Source: Acidobacteriota bacterium
GTDB taxonomy: Bacteria; Acidobacteriota; Thermoanaerobaculia; Multivoradales; Multivoraceae
Length of the DNA: 64,000 bases
Assembly (NCBI GenBank): GCA_003388555.1
Contig: QQVD01000031.1
Span: 124,001-188,000 of the forward strand
Reading direction: 5' to 3'
The translations under genes and the position numbers were made by a program. Positions 1 to 9,372 of the stretch are shown here, one piece after another (position 1 is the stretch's first letter; every line of letters begins with the position of its first letter). A model generated the notes under the pieces. The model was not told where the DNA came from and did no database searches. It saw only the letters and a list, made by a program, of their open reading frames with translations.

Positions 1-1037
1 ATCAGGGTGGTGAGGTTGTTCGAGAACATCTGGCTGGCGTGGCGGGGCACCCGCGACGGCAGGTCGGTGGGGCCGAGCACGGTGACGCCGCCGCTCGAGA
101 CGTCGCGGTCGGCCTCGGTGAGCTCGCAGTTGCCGCCGCGCTCGGCGGCGAGGTCGACGATCACCGAGCCGGGCTTCATCGCCGCGACCATCTCGGCGGT
201 GATCAGCACCGGTGACGGCGCCCCCGGGATCGCCGCGGTGGTGATCACCACGTCGCTGGCGGCGATCACCTCGGCGAGCAGCTCGCGCTGACGGCGGTTG
301 AACTCCTCGCCCTGCGCCCGGGCGTAGCCGCCGGCGTCTTCGGCGTCCTCCGACGCCACCGGCAGCTCGACCGACTTGGCGCCGAGCGAGCGGATCTGCT
401 CGGCGGCGGCGGGCCGGATGTCGTAGCCCTGCACGATGGCGCCGAGGCGGCGGGCGGTGGCGATCGCCTGCAGCCCGGCGACGCCGGCGCCGATGACGAA
501 GACGCGCGCGGCGGAGACGGTGCCTGCGGCGGTCATCAGCATCGGGAACATCTGTGGCAGCCGGTCGGCCGCCAGCAGCACCGCCTTGTAGCCGGCGATG
601 GTCGCCATCGAGGAGAGCACGTCCATGCTCTGGGCGCGGGAGATGCGCGGGATCGTCTCGAGTGCCAGCACCCGCACCTGACGCTGCGACAGCTGCTGCG
701 CCAGCTCCGGCCGCCACAGCGGATCGTGCTGTGCGATCGAGATCTGCTCGGCGGGGCCGCGCTCGAACAGCTCGAGGTCGGCCTGGCCGGCCTCGGGGTT
801 GGCGCCGAGCCCGCGCACCTGGAGCACCACGTCACCCGAGCCGATGAGCTCGGCGCGGTCGCTCGAGCAGCGCGCCCCGGCCTGCTCGAACTCGGCGTCG
901 GAGTAGCCCGCGCCTTCGCCGGCGCCGGTCTGGACCAGAACCTCGTAGCTCTGCGCCACCAGCTGCTTGACGCTCTGCGGAGTCAGCGCGACGCGGCGTT
1001 CACCCGGGTAGGTTTCGAGCGGAACTGCGATCTTCAC
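1..1037 (-). CDS. pntAA: NAD(P) transhydrogenase subunit alpha (part 1), 3' end outside window
   Basis: This is the soluble NAD(H)-binding subunit of proton-translocating transhydrogenase, which passes hydride between NAD(H) and NADP(H) with PntAB and PntB. The start is GTG at 1037, with GGAG five bases upstream. 345 codons are visible. The N-terminus reads KIAVPLETYPGERRVALTP, as in the alanine dehydrogenase/PntA family. Residues about 134-151 carry the conserved SRAQSMDVLSSMATIAGYK segment, and a Rossmann GAGVAG lies at about 183-188. The usual length of this split form is about 370-390 residues, so only the C-terminal tip is missing. PntAB and PntB should lie beyond position 1. Alanine dehydrogenase is the alternative, but the SRAQSMD segment favours PntA. 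Confidence 0.9.
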   Translation of the reverse strand, partial: MKIAVPLETYPGERRVALTPQSVKQLVAQSYEVLVQTGAGEGAGYSDAEFEQAGARCSSDRAELIGSGDVVLQVRGLGANPEAGQADLELFERGPAEQISIAQHDPLWRPELAQQLSQRQVRVLALETIPRISRAQSMDVLSSMATIAGYKAVLLAADRLPQMFPMLMTAAGTVSAARVFVIGAGVAGLQAIATARRLGAIVQGYDIRPAAAEQIRSLGAKSVELPVASEDAEDAGGYARAQGEEFNRRQRELLAEVIAASDVVITTAAIPGAPSPVLITAEMVAAMKPGSVIVDLAAERGGNCELTEADRDVSSGGVTVLGPTDLPSRVPRHASQMFSNNLTTL

Positions 1038-1200
1038 GAGGTCTCCAGGGGAGGGATTCCGGTCACCTGGAGGCAACGCGGACGCTGGTTGCGCTGTGCT
1101 GGGAGCGATCTCAGAGGAAGGAGCTGGCGGCGATGGTTCCACCTCCGGGCGACCTCGTCAACCAACCCCCGGAGGCGCGGTGGCGACGCCGGCCCACCAG

Positions 1201-3939
1201 CTACCAGCGCACCGGGTCGGTGTGCGCCGAGCCGCGGAAGACGGCGCTGAGGAAGAGCACGTTGAGGCCGTCGAGGTAGGCGCGCTGGTTCGGATCGGCG
1301 ACGAAGGCGATAACGAGTCCGCGGCCGTGCTCGCTGAGCATCAGGTAGGGCTTGTAGGCCAGGGCGGCGCGGTTCTCGCTCCACAGGTAGCCGCTGCTCA
1401 GCAGCTCGTCCGGACCGGCGAAGCGCCCGACGTTGACGCCGTCCTCGAGCTCGAGCGGGGCGTAGATGGCGCGGCCGCCGTAGAGCACGTCGACGGTGTC
1501 CGGCAGGCCGGCGGTGAGCCAGTGCTCGCGGTCGAGCGCGGCGCGCAGCAGCACTCCGGCGACGCTGTCGGGCTGCTGCTCGTCGGGGGTGATCGCGGCT
1601 TCGAGATCCTCCTCGCTGGTCAGCACGACGCCCGCCTCCTCGCCCTCCGGCTCGAGCGTCTGGCGCTCGGTCGCCAGCAGGCCGTCCTCGCCGGTGAGCA
1701 GGTCGATGGCGCTCTCGATCGCGATCAGGGTGCCGCCGCGTGAGACCCAGCGCTCCAGGTTCTGCCGCGCCCCGTCGCCGAACAGCCGGCCGTAGGAGCC
1801 CCAGCTGCCGGGCAGGATCAGCACGTTGTAGCGCGACAGGTCGAGGCCGGGGTCGGCGAGGCGCTCGGCGCGCACCAGGGTGACCGGATAGCCGAACTGG
1901 CGTTCGAGCACGTAGCGGGCGGCGCCCGCCGAGAGGCTGGAGGTGGGGGAGTCCCAGGCCAGGGCGACGCGGGGCGCTCGGATGCGCACCGCCTGGCCGG
2001 TGCCCCAGTTGACGCCGCCGTCGACCCAGCTCGTGGCCACCACGTCGACCTCGGCCCCGGTCGAGGTGGCGAGTCGGGCGAAGAGGGCGGCGAGATCGTG
2101 CTCGGGATGGTCGGCGACGGTGAACACCAGGCTGCCGCCGGGGTAGGAACGATCGCCCTGCACGAACGGCTGGTCGGTGCTGATCGGCACCAGGCCGCGG
2201 CGCAGCGCCGCCGCCAGCAGGCGGGCCGAGGAGCGCGAGCCCCAGCGCACCAGGTAGGCGACCGGCGCCTCGCCGCCGGTGAGGTCGGCGACCCTTCCGG
2301 GCCGCGTCCACGGATCGACCGCGTGGAAGGTCTCCTCGGACCTGACCCGGCTGCGCTCGCCGCTCGGCGCCGCGTCGCACGTCGTCGCCTCGACCCCGAA
2401 CTGCTTCGGTAGCGACCAGGCGGTGACGTCGTAGATCTGGTCGCGCAGCTTGCGGGCGCGACGCCGCTCCTGCTCCTCGAGGAACGAGGCCTCCATCGGC
2501 ACCTCGGGGTCGAGCAGGTTGCGGATCAGACGTTTGCTGGGCTGGGCCAGGTCGACGACGTAGCTGCCGGCCGCGAAGTCGCGGCCGCAGATCCGGGAGG
2601 CGCCGTCGAGCCGGTCGACCTCGACACCCTGATAGGTCAGCAGGTAGGCGAGCTTGTCGGCCGCCGAGTCGTCGCCGCGCGGGCTCAGCACGATCTGCCG
2701 CACCGCTTCGCTGCGCCCCTCGTCGATGGCGCTGCGCTGGTACTGCCAGAAGTCGCGCAGCAGCTTCTCGCGGTGGCGCGCCGCGGTCTGGGCGGTGGAG
2801 ATCGAGGCGACGAAGTGGTGCTGCACGGCGTCGCGGAAGTGCAGCAGCCGGCCGTCGCGTCGCAGCAGCACCAGCCCGCGCGGCGACGCCTGCTCGTAGG
2901 TCATCGCCACGGCGCCGAAGTAGGCCGGCCAGCTGGCGCCGTAGCCGGGGTAGAAGGCGTCGTACACCTCGCGGGTGAAGTAGTCGAAGCCGAAGCGGTC
3001 GAACCAGGTGGCGTTGCCGCGGCCGAAGATCTCCAGTGAGCCGCGCTGGTCGGCGGCCAGGTGCGGGTTGTAGGGCACCGCCTCGGGGGCGAAGTAGTAG
3101 CTCGAGTCGCCGCCCATCTCGTGGAGGTCGACGAACACCTGCGGGTACCACTCCTGCAGCGCCTTCACCCGGCCCAGGGTCTCGGGCTGGGTGAGCGCGA
3201 ACCAGTCGCGGTTGAGGTCGAAGAGGTAGTGGTTGCCGCGCCCGCCCGGCCACGGCTCGTCGTGCTCGGCCGCCAGCCGGTCGGGATCGGGCTCGATCCC
3301 TTCGCTGGAGCGGAAGTTGGCGACGAAGCGGTCGCGGCCGTCGGGGTTCTGGGTCGGGTCGACGACCACCACGGCGTGCGCGAGGATCTCCTCGACCACC
3401 GGGTCGTCCTGCGCCGCCAGCAGGTGGTAGGCGGTGAGCATCGCCGCGTCGGGCGAGGAGATCTCGTTGCCGTGCACGCCGTAGGCGAGCCAGACCACCG
3501 TCGGCAGCTCCGAGATCAGCTCCTCGGCGCGCGCCGGCTCGGTGGCGCGCGGGTCGGCGAGGGCCTGCATGCCGGCGCGGATCGCGTCGAGCCGCGCGAC
3601 GTTCGCCGGCGAGCCGATGACCGCGTAGACGAGCTCGCGCCCCTGCCACGACTCCGCGTACTCGAACAGGCGCATGCGCTCCGGCGCGGCCTCCGCGAGG
3701 GCACGGAACATCGCCATCAGCTCGGCGTGCGAGGCGATCCTCTCGGCCGGGCGGTAACCGAGCACCCGCTCGAAGGTCGGGATCGCCGGATCGTAGGTGC
3801 TGCCGGGCCAGAACCAGTCGACGGCGACCGGGGTCTCGGAAGGGGCCTGCGGCTGCGCCACCGCGCTCGCCGCGACGGCGGCCGCAGCCAGGAGCAGCAG
3901 TGCCGGAGTGGATAGGGATCGAAGTGGGGAGGGGGACAT
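1201..3939 (-). CDS. Secreted M14-family zinc carboxypeptidase with C-terminal glutamine-amidotransferase-like domain
   Basis: The protein is a 912-residue predicted exported metallocarboxypeptidase. The ATG at 3939 follows AAGGAG by five bases and opens a signal peptide (residues 1-29, Leu/Ala-rich core, AVAQ cleavage region). An in-frame start lies 13 codons further upstream, but without the signal it is less likely. The M14 core shows the zinc ligands HxxE (GVHGNEIS, H156 and E159) and a later His in VDLHEMGG (H273). NPDGRDRF and LFDLNRDW are typical substrate-binding segments. MTYEQASPRG probably holds the catalytic Glu. The C-terminal third contains an LPGSWGSYGR turn resembling a class I glutamine amidotransferase-like fold, seen in other long bacterial M14 proteins. 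Its substrate is unknown; scavenging of peptides is likely. Confidence 0.9.
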   Translation of the reverse strand: MSPSPLRSLSTPALLLLAAAAVAASAVAQPQAPSETPVAVDWFWPGSTYDPAIPTFERVLGYRPAERIASHAELMAMFRALAEAAPERMRLFEYAESWQGRELVYAVIGSPANVARLDAIRAGMQALADPRATEPARAEELISELPTVVWLAYGVHGNEISSPDAAMLTAYHLLAAQDDPVVEEILAHAVVVVDPTQNPDGRDRFVANFRSSEGIEPDPDRLAAEHDEPWPGGRGNHYLFDLNRDWFALTQPETLGRVKALQEWYPQVFVDLHEMGGDSSYYFAPEAVPYNPHLAADQRGSLEIFGRGNATWFDRFGFDYFTREVYDAFYPGYGASWPAYFGAVAMTYEQASPRGLVLLRRDGRLLHFRDAVQHHFVASISTAQTAARHREKLLRDFWQYQRSAIDEGRSEAVRQIVLSPRGDDSAADKLAYLLTYQGVEVDRLDGASRICGRDFAAGSYVVDLAQPSKRLIRNLLDPEVPMEASFLEEQERRRARKLRDQIYDVTAWSLPKQFGVEATTCDAAPSGERSRVRSEETFHAVDPWTRPGRVADLTGGEAPVAYLVRWGSRSSARLLAAALRRGLVPISTDQPFVQGDRSYPGGSLVFTVADHPEHDLAALFARLATSTGAEVDVVATSWVDGGVNWGTGQAVRIRAPRVALAWDSPTSSLSAGAARYVLERQFGYPVTLVRAERLADPGLDLSRYNVLILPGSWGSYGRLFGDGARQNLERWVSRGGTLIAIESAIDLLTGEDGLLATERQTLEPEGEEAGVVLTSEEDLEAAITPDEQQPDSVAGVLLRAALDREHWLTAGLPDTVDVLYGGRAIYAPLELEDGVNVGRFAGPDELLSSGYLWSENRAALAYKPYLMLSEHGRGLVIAFVADPNQRAYLDGLNVLFLSAVFRGSAHTDPVRW

Positions 3940-4050
3940 CGGGGCTCCTTCGCGGCGCGTGGGTGGCCTGCGGCTCAATTCGTCAGCGGTCTCGTCTACG
4001 TGCTCTCGACCGGCGGGGATCGCGGCCGGATCGCAGTCGGCGCGAGGCTG

Positions 4051-5481
4051 CTACCAGCTCACCAGGGCGGTGCGTAGGTGACGCGGGCCGTCCTCTTCCT
4101 GTTCCAGCCAGGCGGCGAGCAGGCCGTCGCCGAGAGGGATCAACCGCGGGATGCCGGCCGAGCGCGCCGCCGAGCTGAGGCCGACGGTGCGGATCGCGCC
4201 GAGCCGGGCGTCCGCCGACGTCGGTGGAGCACCCTCGGCGCTGATCTCGGTGGCGGTGGGGCGGAGCGGTCGCAGCAGCATGGCCGCCCCGTCGATCGAC
4301 TCTCCCAGCCACGACACCCAGGCGACGCCGCCGGCGAGGGCGACATCGACCCGGCCGTACGGCCGTTCGCCGTCGATCAGCACCGGCTCGCCGAAGGTGT
4401 GGCCGGCATCGTCCGAGAGAGCGGCGAAGACACGCCGCGCGCCTCCCGCGCCGGTGTACCAGGCGACGACGACGAGATCGCCTTCGGCGGCGACTGCGGG
4501 ACCGTTGACGGGGCAGCCGGCGATGCGCCAGCCGTCGACGTGCACCGGCGCCGGGGCGCTCCAGCGGTCGCCCTGCCAGCGCACCCGCCAGATGTCGCGT
4601 ATCTCGTCTTCCGAGCGGTCGCGGTAGACCACGATCGGGCCCTGCGAGGTCGCCGCGGCGTCGGTGGGGCAGCATTCGCAGACCCTGGGGTCGAGCAGTT
4701 GCGACGGCCTCGTGGCGCCGTCCCGCCCGACCCGTGTGGCGCGGAGGCTCATCGGGCCGTCCTGCTGCATGGCGCGACCGTCGAGCCAGAAGGCCTGCGC
4801 CGCACCTCCTTCTTCCACCAGGCTGACGAAGCCGTGCTCGGTCTCGGAGGTGTCGTCGTGCAACAGACCGAGGGGATCCAGTGCGTCGCCTCGCCTGGCG
4901 CCCAGCTGGGCGCCGTAGGCGTAGGGGCCTTCGCCGAGCTTCTCCAGCCACTGGACGACGAGCACCGGTCGGGTGAACAGACCGCCCTCCAGCTCGACCA
5001 GCGAAGGCACGTCGGCCCAGTTGGCGAAGAAGGCCCGGCCACGTTCCGCCTCGCCGACGAGCCGCACAGGCGGCTGCCAGACGCCGTCCTCGAGCCGGCT
5101 GGCGTGCAGCGACCAGCCGCCGCCGGCTGCGCTCGCGCCGTGCGCGCCGTGCGCAGCAGCGGGGTCGTCTGGTGCCACGCCGGCAACGCCGGAGTCGACC
5201 GAATCGCGCTCGAGCCAGGTCAGCCAGGGTCCCTGGTTCCCCGGCTGCAGCTTGACTCCGGTGGGCTCGTGCGCCGCCGGCGCCTGCAGCAGGTTGAAGG
5301 TTGTGCGCTCGGGCAGGGCGTCGGGCTCGCGCGCCGGGCCATGCTCGTCGTCGGGCTGGCAGGTCGAGAGCAGCAGCAGCACGCCGAAGCAGGCGCTCGA
5401 CACCACCGCCGCGCCACGGCGGGCCGGCGGTCGCGGTCGCGGCGGTCGGCGGGCGACCTCTGGTGGGCGACGTCGCGACAT
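4051..5481 (-). CDS. Putative lipoprotein with sialidase-like (BNR/Asp-box) propeller
   Basis: A 476-residue exported protein starts at ATG 5481, with AGGAG nine bases upstream. An Arg/Pro-rich n-region is followed by a hydrophobic stretch ending LLLLSTC. This resembles a lipobox, although Thr at -1 is unusual. The rest is beta-rich, with repeated Trp/Asp motifs. At least one clear Asp box (SDDAGHTF) and the segments VYRDRSEDEIRDIW and WLTWLERDS fit a BNR/sialidase-type six-bladed propeller. Catalytic sialidase residues cannot be assigned, so enzymatic activity is not claimed. The gene is on the same strand as the downstream M14 peptidase gene, 111 bases away, and could share its transcript. 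The 221 bases upstream are shared with the divergent M23 gene. Confidence 0.6.
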   Translation of the reverse strand: MSRRRPPEVARRPPRPRPPARRGAAVVSSACFGVLLLLSTCQPDDEHGPAREPDALPERTTFNLLQAPAAHEPTGVKLQPGNQGPWLTWLERDSVDSGVAGVAPDDPAAAHGAHGASAAGGGWSLHASRLEDGVWQPPVRLVGEAERGRAFFANWADVPSLVELEGGLFTRPVLVVQWLEKLGEGPYAYGAQLGARRGDALDPLGLLHDDTSETEHGFVSLVEEGGAAQAFWLDGRAMQQDGPMSLRATRVGRDGATRPSQLLDPRVCECCPTDAAATSQGPIVVYRDRSEDEIRDIWRVRWQGDRWSAPAPVHVDGWRIAGCPVNGPAVAAEGDLVVVAWYTGAGGARRVFAALSDDAGHTFGEPVLIDGERPYGRVDVALAGGVAWVSWLGESIDGAAMLLRPLRPTATEISAEGAPPTSADARLGAIRTVGLSSAARSAGIPRLIPLGDGLLAAWLEQEEDGPRHLRTALVSW

Positions 5482-5702
5482 CGGGTGGGACTCCTGAGAC
5501 GAGGCTGCCGGGCGGCCGGCGCCGCCGCACTGTAACGGCTCGGGAGCGGACCGCCGCGCAGCGGTGCGAGAATGCCGCTGGCGGATGCGAGACAGTACCG
5601 CGACCCCGCCCGCCGGTGCCCGATCCCACGTCGCTGCCGACCGTTCGCCTGCCCCGGTGGCGTCAGCTTCCAGAGCCCTGTTCCTCGAGGACCGCATCGC
5701 CC

Positions 5703-7133
5703 ATGAGCCCAGCCTCCGACTTCCGTTCGCTCTCCGCCAGCCCACGCTCGCGCCGCTCCGGCGTTCGTTCCCGACTGCTGGCGGTGCCCATCGCCCTCTT
5801 CGCCCTCATCGCCGTGCTCGCGGTCTGGAGGGTCGGCTCACCGCCGGTCCTGGAGCTGCGCACCAACGTGCCTGGCATCGGCTCACGCACCGAGATCACC
5901 GCGGTCGCCGAGGAGGCCGGTCGCGGTCTCGGCACCGTCGTGCTCGAGCTGGTGCAGGCGGAACGGCGCTGGGAGCTGGCCCGCACCGAGCACGAGCCGC
6001 GACCCTTCTGGGCCTTCTGGGGTGAGCGCACCGCTCGGGTCGAGCTGCCCGCAGTGGTGGAAGGCCGCACCGTCGAAGGGCTGGCCGAAGGCGAGGCCTT
6101 GCTGCGCCTGGTCGCCAGTCGCGCTCCGACCTGGCTGCGCCGGCCGGCGCCCGAGGTGCTCGAGCGCACGCTGCCGGTGCGCTGGCGTCCGCCGAGCGTC
6201 AACGCCTCGTCGCAGCCGAACTACGTCGGCCAGGGGGGCAGCGGCCTGGTGGTCTACACGGTGGGGGAGGCGGCGGTCCGGCACGGCGTCGAGGTCGGCG
6301 ACCGGCTGTTCGAGGGCAGCCCCGTCCCCGGCCGCGCCGGCGAGTTCTTCGCCCTCTATGCCGCGCCCTACGACCTCGAGACCGGCGACTCGATCCGACT
6401 CTTTGCCGAGGACGCCCTGCGCAACGCCTCGCGTGCCCCGTTCCTGACCCTCTACCAGACCCGTGAGCTGGTGCGCTCGACGATCGCCCTCGACGACGCC
6501 TTCCTGCAGAAGGTGGTGCCGGCGATCGCCGCCGAGACCGCCGGCCTGCGCGTCGGCGACGACCTGTTGGCGGGCTACCTCGAGATCAACGGGCCGCTGC
6601 GCAGGGCCAACGCCGAGGAGCTGCGCCGGCTGGCCGCGGAGAGCCGCGAGACCTTCCTGTGGAGCGGCGTCTTCCTGCAGCAGCCCAATGCCCAGGTGAT
6701 GGACCGCTTCGCGGCCCGCCGGCAGTACACCTACCGCGGCGAGGTGGTCGACCAGCAGGACCACCTCGGCCTCGATCTGGCCTCGACCCGCCAGGCGGAG
6801 GTGCTGGCCGCCAACTCGGGCGTGGTGGTGATGGCGCGCTACTTCGGCATCTACGGCCGTACCGTCGTCGTCGATCACGGACACGGCCTGATGAGCCTCT
6901 ACGCGCATCTGTCGTCGATCGCGGTGGAGCCGGGCGCCGAGGTCGCCACCGGACAGACCCTGGGGCGGACCGGAGCGACCGGTCTGGCCGGCGGCGATCA
7001 CCTGCACTTCACCGTGCTGCTCGGAGGCGAGCCGGTGACCCCGCTCGAGTGGTTCGACGCGCAGTGGATCCGCAATCGCATCGAAGCGCCGCTGGGAGGC
7101 GCGGGCGCCGCCGGCGCCGGCGCGGCACTTTGA
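5703..7133 (+). CDS. M23-family peptidoglycan endopeptidase, membrane-anchored
   Basis: This 476-residue LytM/M23 metallopeptidase should act on peptidoglycan crosslinks in the periplasm. The ATG at 5703 is preceded by GAGGA at a slightly long distance. One membrane segment (about residues 24-42, LLAVPIALFALIAVLAVW) anchors it. Residues about 345-465 form the M23 domain: HxxxD in HLGLD (H354, D358), VVVDHGHGLMSLYAHL, and the final HxH in DHLHF (H433, H435), so the zinc site is intact. The region between is a lineage-specific beta-rich module. It is followed 19 bases later by a DUF3465 gene and then by a convergent bactofilin gene. Bactofilins and M23 peptidases are known partners in cell-shape control. 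Confidence 0.9.
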   Translation: MSPASDFRSLSASPRSRRSGVRSRLLAVPIALFALIAVLAVWRVGSPPVLELRTNVPGIGSRTEITAVAEEAGRGLGTVVLELVQAERRWELARTEHEPRPFWAFWGERTARVELPAVVEGRTVEGLAEGEALLRLVASRAPTWLRRPAPEVLERTLPVRWRPPSVNASSQPNYVGQGGSGLVVYTVGEAAVRHGVEVGDRLFEGSPVPGRAGEFFALYAAPYDLETGDSIRLFAEDALRNASRAPFLTLYQTRELVRSTIALDDAFLQKVVPAIAAETAGLRVGDDLLAGYLEINGPLRRANAEELRRLAAESRETFLWSGVFLQQPNAQVMDRFAARRQYTYRGEVVDQQDHLGLDLASTRQAEVLAANSGVVVMARYFGIYGRTVVVDHGHGLMSLYAHLSSIAVEPGAEVATGQTLGRTGATGLAGGDHLHFTVLLGGEPVTPLEWFDAQWIRNRIEAPLGGAGAAGAGAAL

Positions 7134-7152
7134 TCCGGGTGGGAGCGAAAGT

Positions 7153-7674
7153 GTGGGCGTGATCGCCGGGCGCCGCGGCGGCAGGCGACCGGCGTGGCAG
7201 TTGGCGCTGGTCGTCGTGGCGGGACTGGTCTACGGCCTGCTGCTGCTGCGAGGCGAGGCCGACGTCGATCGCGGGGGCGTCGGCGCCTCGCCGGCGGCTT
7301 CGGTCGGCGCGGAGGCTCAGGCTCCGGGCGCCAGCGGCGCAGCCGGGGTCTCGTCCCGCCTGGTCGAGGCGATCGAGCGCCGCCAGTCGGAGGTATGGGT
7401 CGAGACCGCCGCCGAGGTCACCCGCCTGCTGCGCGACGACGATCGCGGCTCACGCCACCAGCGCTTCCTGGTCGACGTGGCCGGGAACTCGGTGCTGGTG
7501 GCTCACAACATCGACCTCGCCGAACGGGTGCCGCTGGAGCAGGGCGACGTCGTCGAGATCCGGGGTCGCTTCGAGTGGAACGACCGTGGGGGCGTGCTGC
7601 ACTGGACCCACCACGATCCGGGCGGCGGCCCCGACGAGGGGTGGATCCGTCACCGCGGACGGGTCTACCGCTGA
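7153..7674 (+). CDS. DUF3465 family protein with N-terminal membrane segment
   Basis: A 173-residue protein starts at GTG 7153, with GGGAG upstream, and is probably co-transcribed with the M23 gene 19 bases before it. Residues about 14-32 form a single hydrophobic helix, followed by an Ala/Gly/Ser-rich linker. The C-terminal half (about 75-173) matches the DUF3465 pattern: HQRFLVDVAGNSVLVAHN, then QGDVVEIRGRFEWN, then a closing WTHHDPGG. That layout looks like a small OB-type beta barrel. No function is established for the family. The placement suggests an envelope-related role, but that is inference from neighbours only. Confidence 0.7.
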   Translation: MGVIAGRRGGRRPAWQLALVVVAGLVYGLLLLRGEADVDRGGVGASPAASVGAEAQAPGASGAAGVSSRLVEAIERRQSEVWVETAAEVTRLLRDDDRGSRHQRFLVDVAGNSVLVAHNIDLAERVPLEQGDVVEIRGRFEWNDRGGVLHWTHHDPGGGPDEGWIRHRGRVYR

Positions 7675-7695
7675 GCAGCCGAGCGCACCTGGGCC

Positions 7696-8169
7696 TCAGC
7701 GAGCGCCGGCGCCGGCCTTGACCGGGGCCGCGGCCTGACCGGCGTTCGAGCTCCTGGCGTCGCCACCGCTCTTGGCGTCCTTCGCCGCCTCGCCGCCGCC
7801 CTTGGCGTCTGCGGTCGACGAGTTGTTCTCGGCATCCTTCGAGCGCATGTCGACCGAGCCGCGGAAGGTGGCTCCGTCCTCCAGGGTCACCCGCGGTGCC
7901 TTGAGGTTGCCCTCGACCCGGCCGGTCTTGCGGATCACCACCTCGTCGCTGCCCTCGAGGTTGCCGTTGACCGTGCCCTCGACCTCGATCCGCCGCGCCT
8001 GGATACCGGCGTCGATCTGAGCCGACCGGCTGATCGTGACGGTGTTGCCGGCGAAGCGGATCTCACCCTCGACGCGACCGGAGATCTGGATGTCCTCCTG
8101 GCCGACGAGCTCCCCCTGGATCGTGATGGTGGAGCCGAGGATCGAGTTCGCTGGGTTGCTGACAGCCAT
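7696..8169 (-). CDS. Bactofilin (polymer-forming cytoskeletal protein)
   Basis: This 157-residue bactofilin starts at ATG 8169, with AGGAG eight bases upstream. Residues about 8-115 are the right-handed beta-helix domain, built from short repeats ending in small or hydrophobic residues (GELVGQEDIQISGRVEGEI, SAQIDAGIQARRIEVEG, VNGNLEGSDEVVIR). The C-terminal 40 residues are Ala/Gly/Lys-rich and probably disordered. Bactofilins polymerise without nucleotide beneath the membrane and position peptidoglycan enzymes. The convergent M23 peptidase gene two genes away fits that role. No transmembrane segment is visible, so membrane association would need another factor. Confidence 0.93.
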   Translation of the reverse strand: MAVSNPANSILGSTITIQGELVGQEDIQISGRVEGEIRFAGNTVTISRSAQIDAGIQARRIEVEGTVNGNLEGSDEVVIRKTGRVEGNLKAPRVTLEDGATFRGSVDMRSKDAENNSSTADAKGGGEAAKDAKSGGDARSSNAGQAAAPVKAGAGAR

Positions 8170-8594
8170 GGGGAATGCTCCTGGGTCGATAGGGAGGGAG
8201 ACCGCGAGAGCGGCACCTCATCATAGATAAATGTCTATGCGCAAACGTATTGCCGGGCGGCATCCACGTCAAGCCCTGAGCTGGCGCGCATCGTTCGAGG
8301 CTACGCCTTCTGGCGGCGCATGAGAAGCCCCCAACAGCAGCGTCACTCGGTAGGCGGCCAGCGAAGGGCCCCCGAGGTCGCGACGGCCGGCCGCGCCGTG
8401 CCGGGCTGACGTGAGAGCCGATCGAGCGGCGCCGAGTCGAGACAGAGGCCGAGGAGCGGGTGGAGCGCAGGGCATGGATCGCCACGCCGTGCGTACAATC
8501 TCCACAGGAGCCCGGGCGCGGCCCGTCGCGCCGGGCGGGGCCAGAACCGCGCCGGACGGAGGTGCCCGCCCCACAAGGGCCGAGGAGAGGAACG
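8170..8594. other. 425-base intergenic region between divergent bactofilin and TerB-like genes
   Basis: No convincing gene is seen here. The part nearest the bactofilin gene is unusually AT-rich for this genome. It contains the inverted repeat ATAGA-TAAATG-TCTAT at 8224-8239; read on the minus strand this includes a TATGAT-like -10 hexamer. Near 8494-8499 on the plus strand is TACAAT, a plausible -10 box about 95 bases before the TerB-like start, without an obvious -35. Both are candidates only. The rest is GC-rich with no T-tract terminator. Confidence 0.4.
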
Positions 8595-9320
8595 ATGGGA
8601 CTGATCGAGAAGATGATCTCCGAGGCGATCCGCCGCGAGACCGGCTTCAACCCGCGACGGCTGGTGCGCCGAGTCGGCGGTCGCAACCTGCTGCTCGCCG
8701 GCGGCGCGGCGCTCGCCGGGGGTCTGCTGGCGAGTCAGGCCTCGAAGCAGTCGGCTGGCGCCGCCAGCAGCTTCGGGCCGAGCTCTCCGACCCAGCGCCC
8801 GGAGCGCCGCAGCCCTCCGCCGTCGGCGCCGCCGCCACCCCTGCCGCCGCTGCCGCGCTCCGGGCCGACCGAGCTGCCGCCGCTGCCTGGGGCCGCATCG
8901 GCGCCGGCGCAGGCGACTGCCGGTCCGGACGATACGGTGGCCGCGGAGGCCGAGCTGCCGGGGGCGGTGCGCTACGCGGTGACCCGCACCATGGTGGCGG
9001 CGGCGCTCGCCGACGGCGACCTGGCGGCCGACGAGAAGGCGCTGATCGACGAGCAGCTCGGCGCCGGCGATCTGAGCGACGAGCAGGCGGCGCAGCTGCG
9101 CCGCGACCTCGTGGTGCCGCCGTCGGTCAACACCATCGCGTCGGAGCTGCCGAAGGGCGAGGATCCCGAGCTGCTGCTGCAGTTCGCGATCCTCACCGCC
9201 CGCGCCGACGGTGAGCTCTCCGGTCGCGAGCGCACCTGGCTCGAGGGGCTGGCCAAGGCGCTGGGCCTGAGCGCGCAGCGGGTGGAAGGGGTGGAGCGAT
9301 CGCTGTTCCCCGGCGCCTGA
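8595..9320 (+). CDS. TerB-like / DUF533 domain protein
   Basis: A 241-residue protein starts at ATG 8595 behind GAGGAGAGG. The N-terminal 25 residues are charged and amphipathic. A short Gly/Ala-rich hydrophobic stretch (about 36-50, LLLAGGAALAGGLLA) may be a membrane helix. A Pro/Ser-rich linker follows to about residue 125. The C-terminal 115 residues form a helical TerB/DUF533 domain: MVAAALADGDLAADEKALIDEQ and the mirrored AILTARADGELSGRERTWLEGL. These repeat the DGxLxxxE motif that in TerB proteins is an acidic metal site. The architecture resembles YebE-type inner membrane proteins of unknown role. It lies 52 bases before trmJ on the same strand. Confidence 0.75.
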   Translation: MGLIEKMISEAIRRETGFNPRRLVRRVGGRNLLLAGGAALAGGLLASQASKQSAGAASSFGPSSPTQRPERRSPPPSAPPPPLPPLPRSGPTELPPLPGAASAPAQATAGPDDTVAAEAELPGAVRYAVTRTMVAAALADGDLAADEKALIDEQLGAGDLSDEQAAQLRRDLVVPPSVNTIASELPKGEDPELLLQFAILTARADGELSGRERTWLEGLAKALGLSAQRVEGVERSLFPGA

Positions 9321-9372
9321 GGCGCCTGAGCCGCAGCCGGCGCGTCGCGGAGCAGCGCGCGGAGCGGCCGGG

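Noticed and set aside
1034-3649. Minus-strand 871-codon frame overlapping the M14 peptidase in another frame
   Set aside because: Arg/Ala/Pro-rich shadow frame; the M14 frame carries signal peptide, zinc ligands and ribosome binding site.
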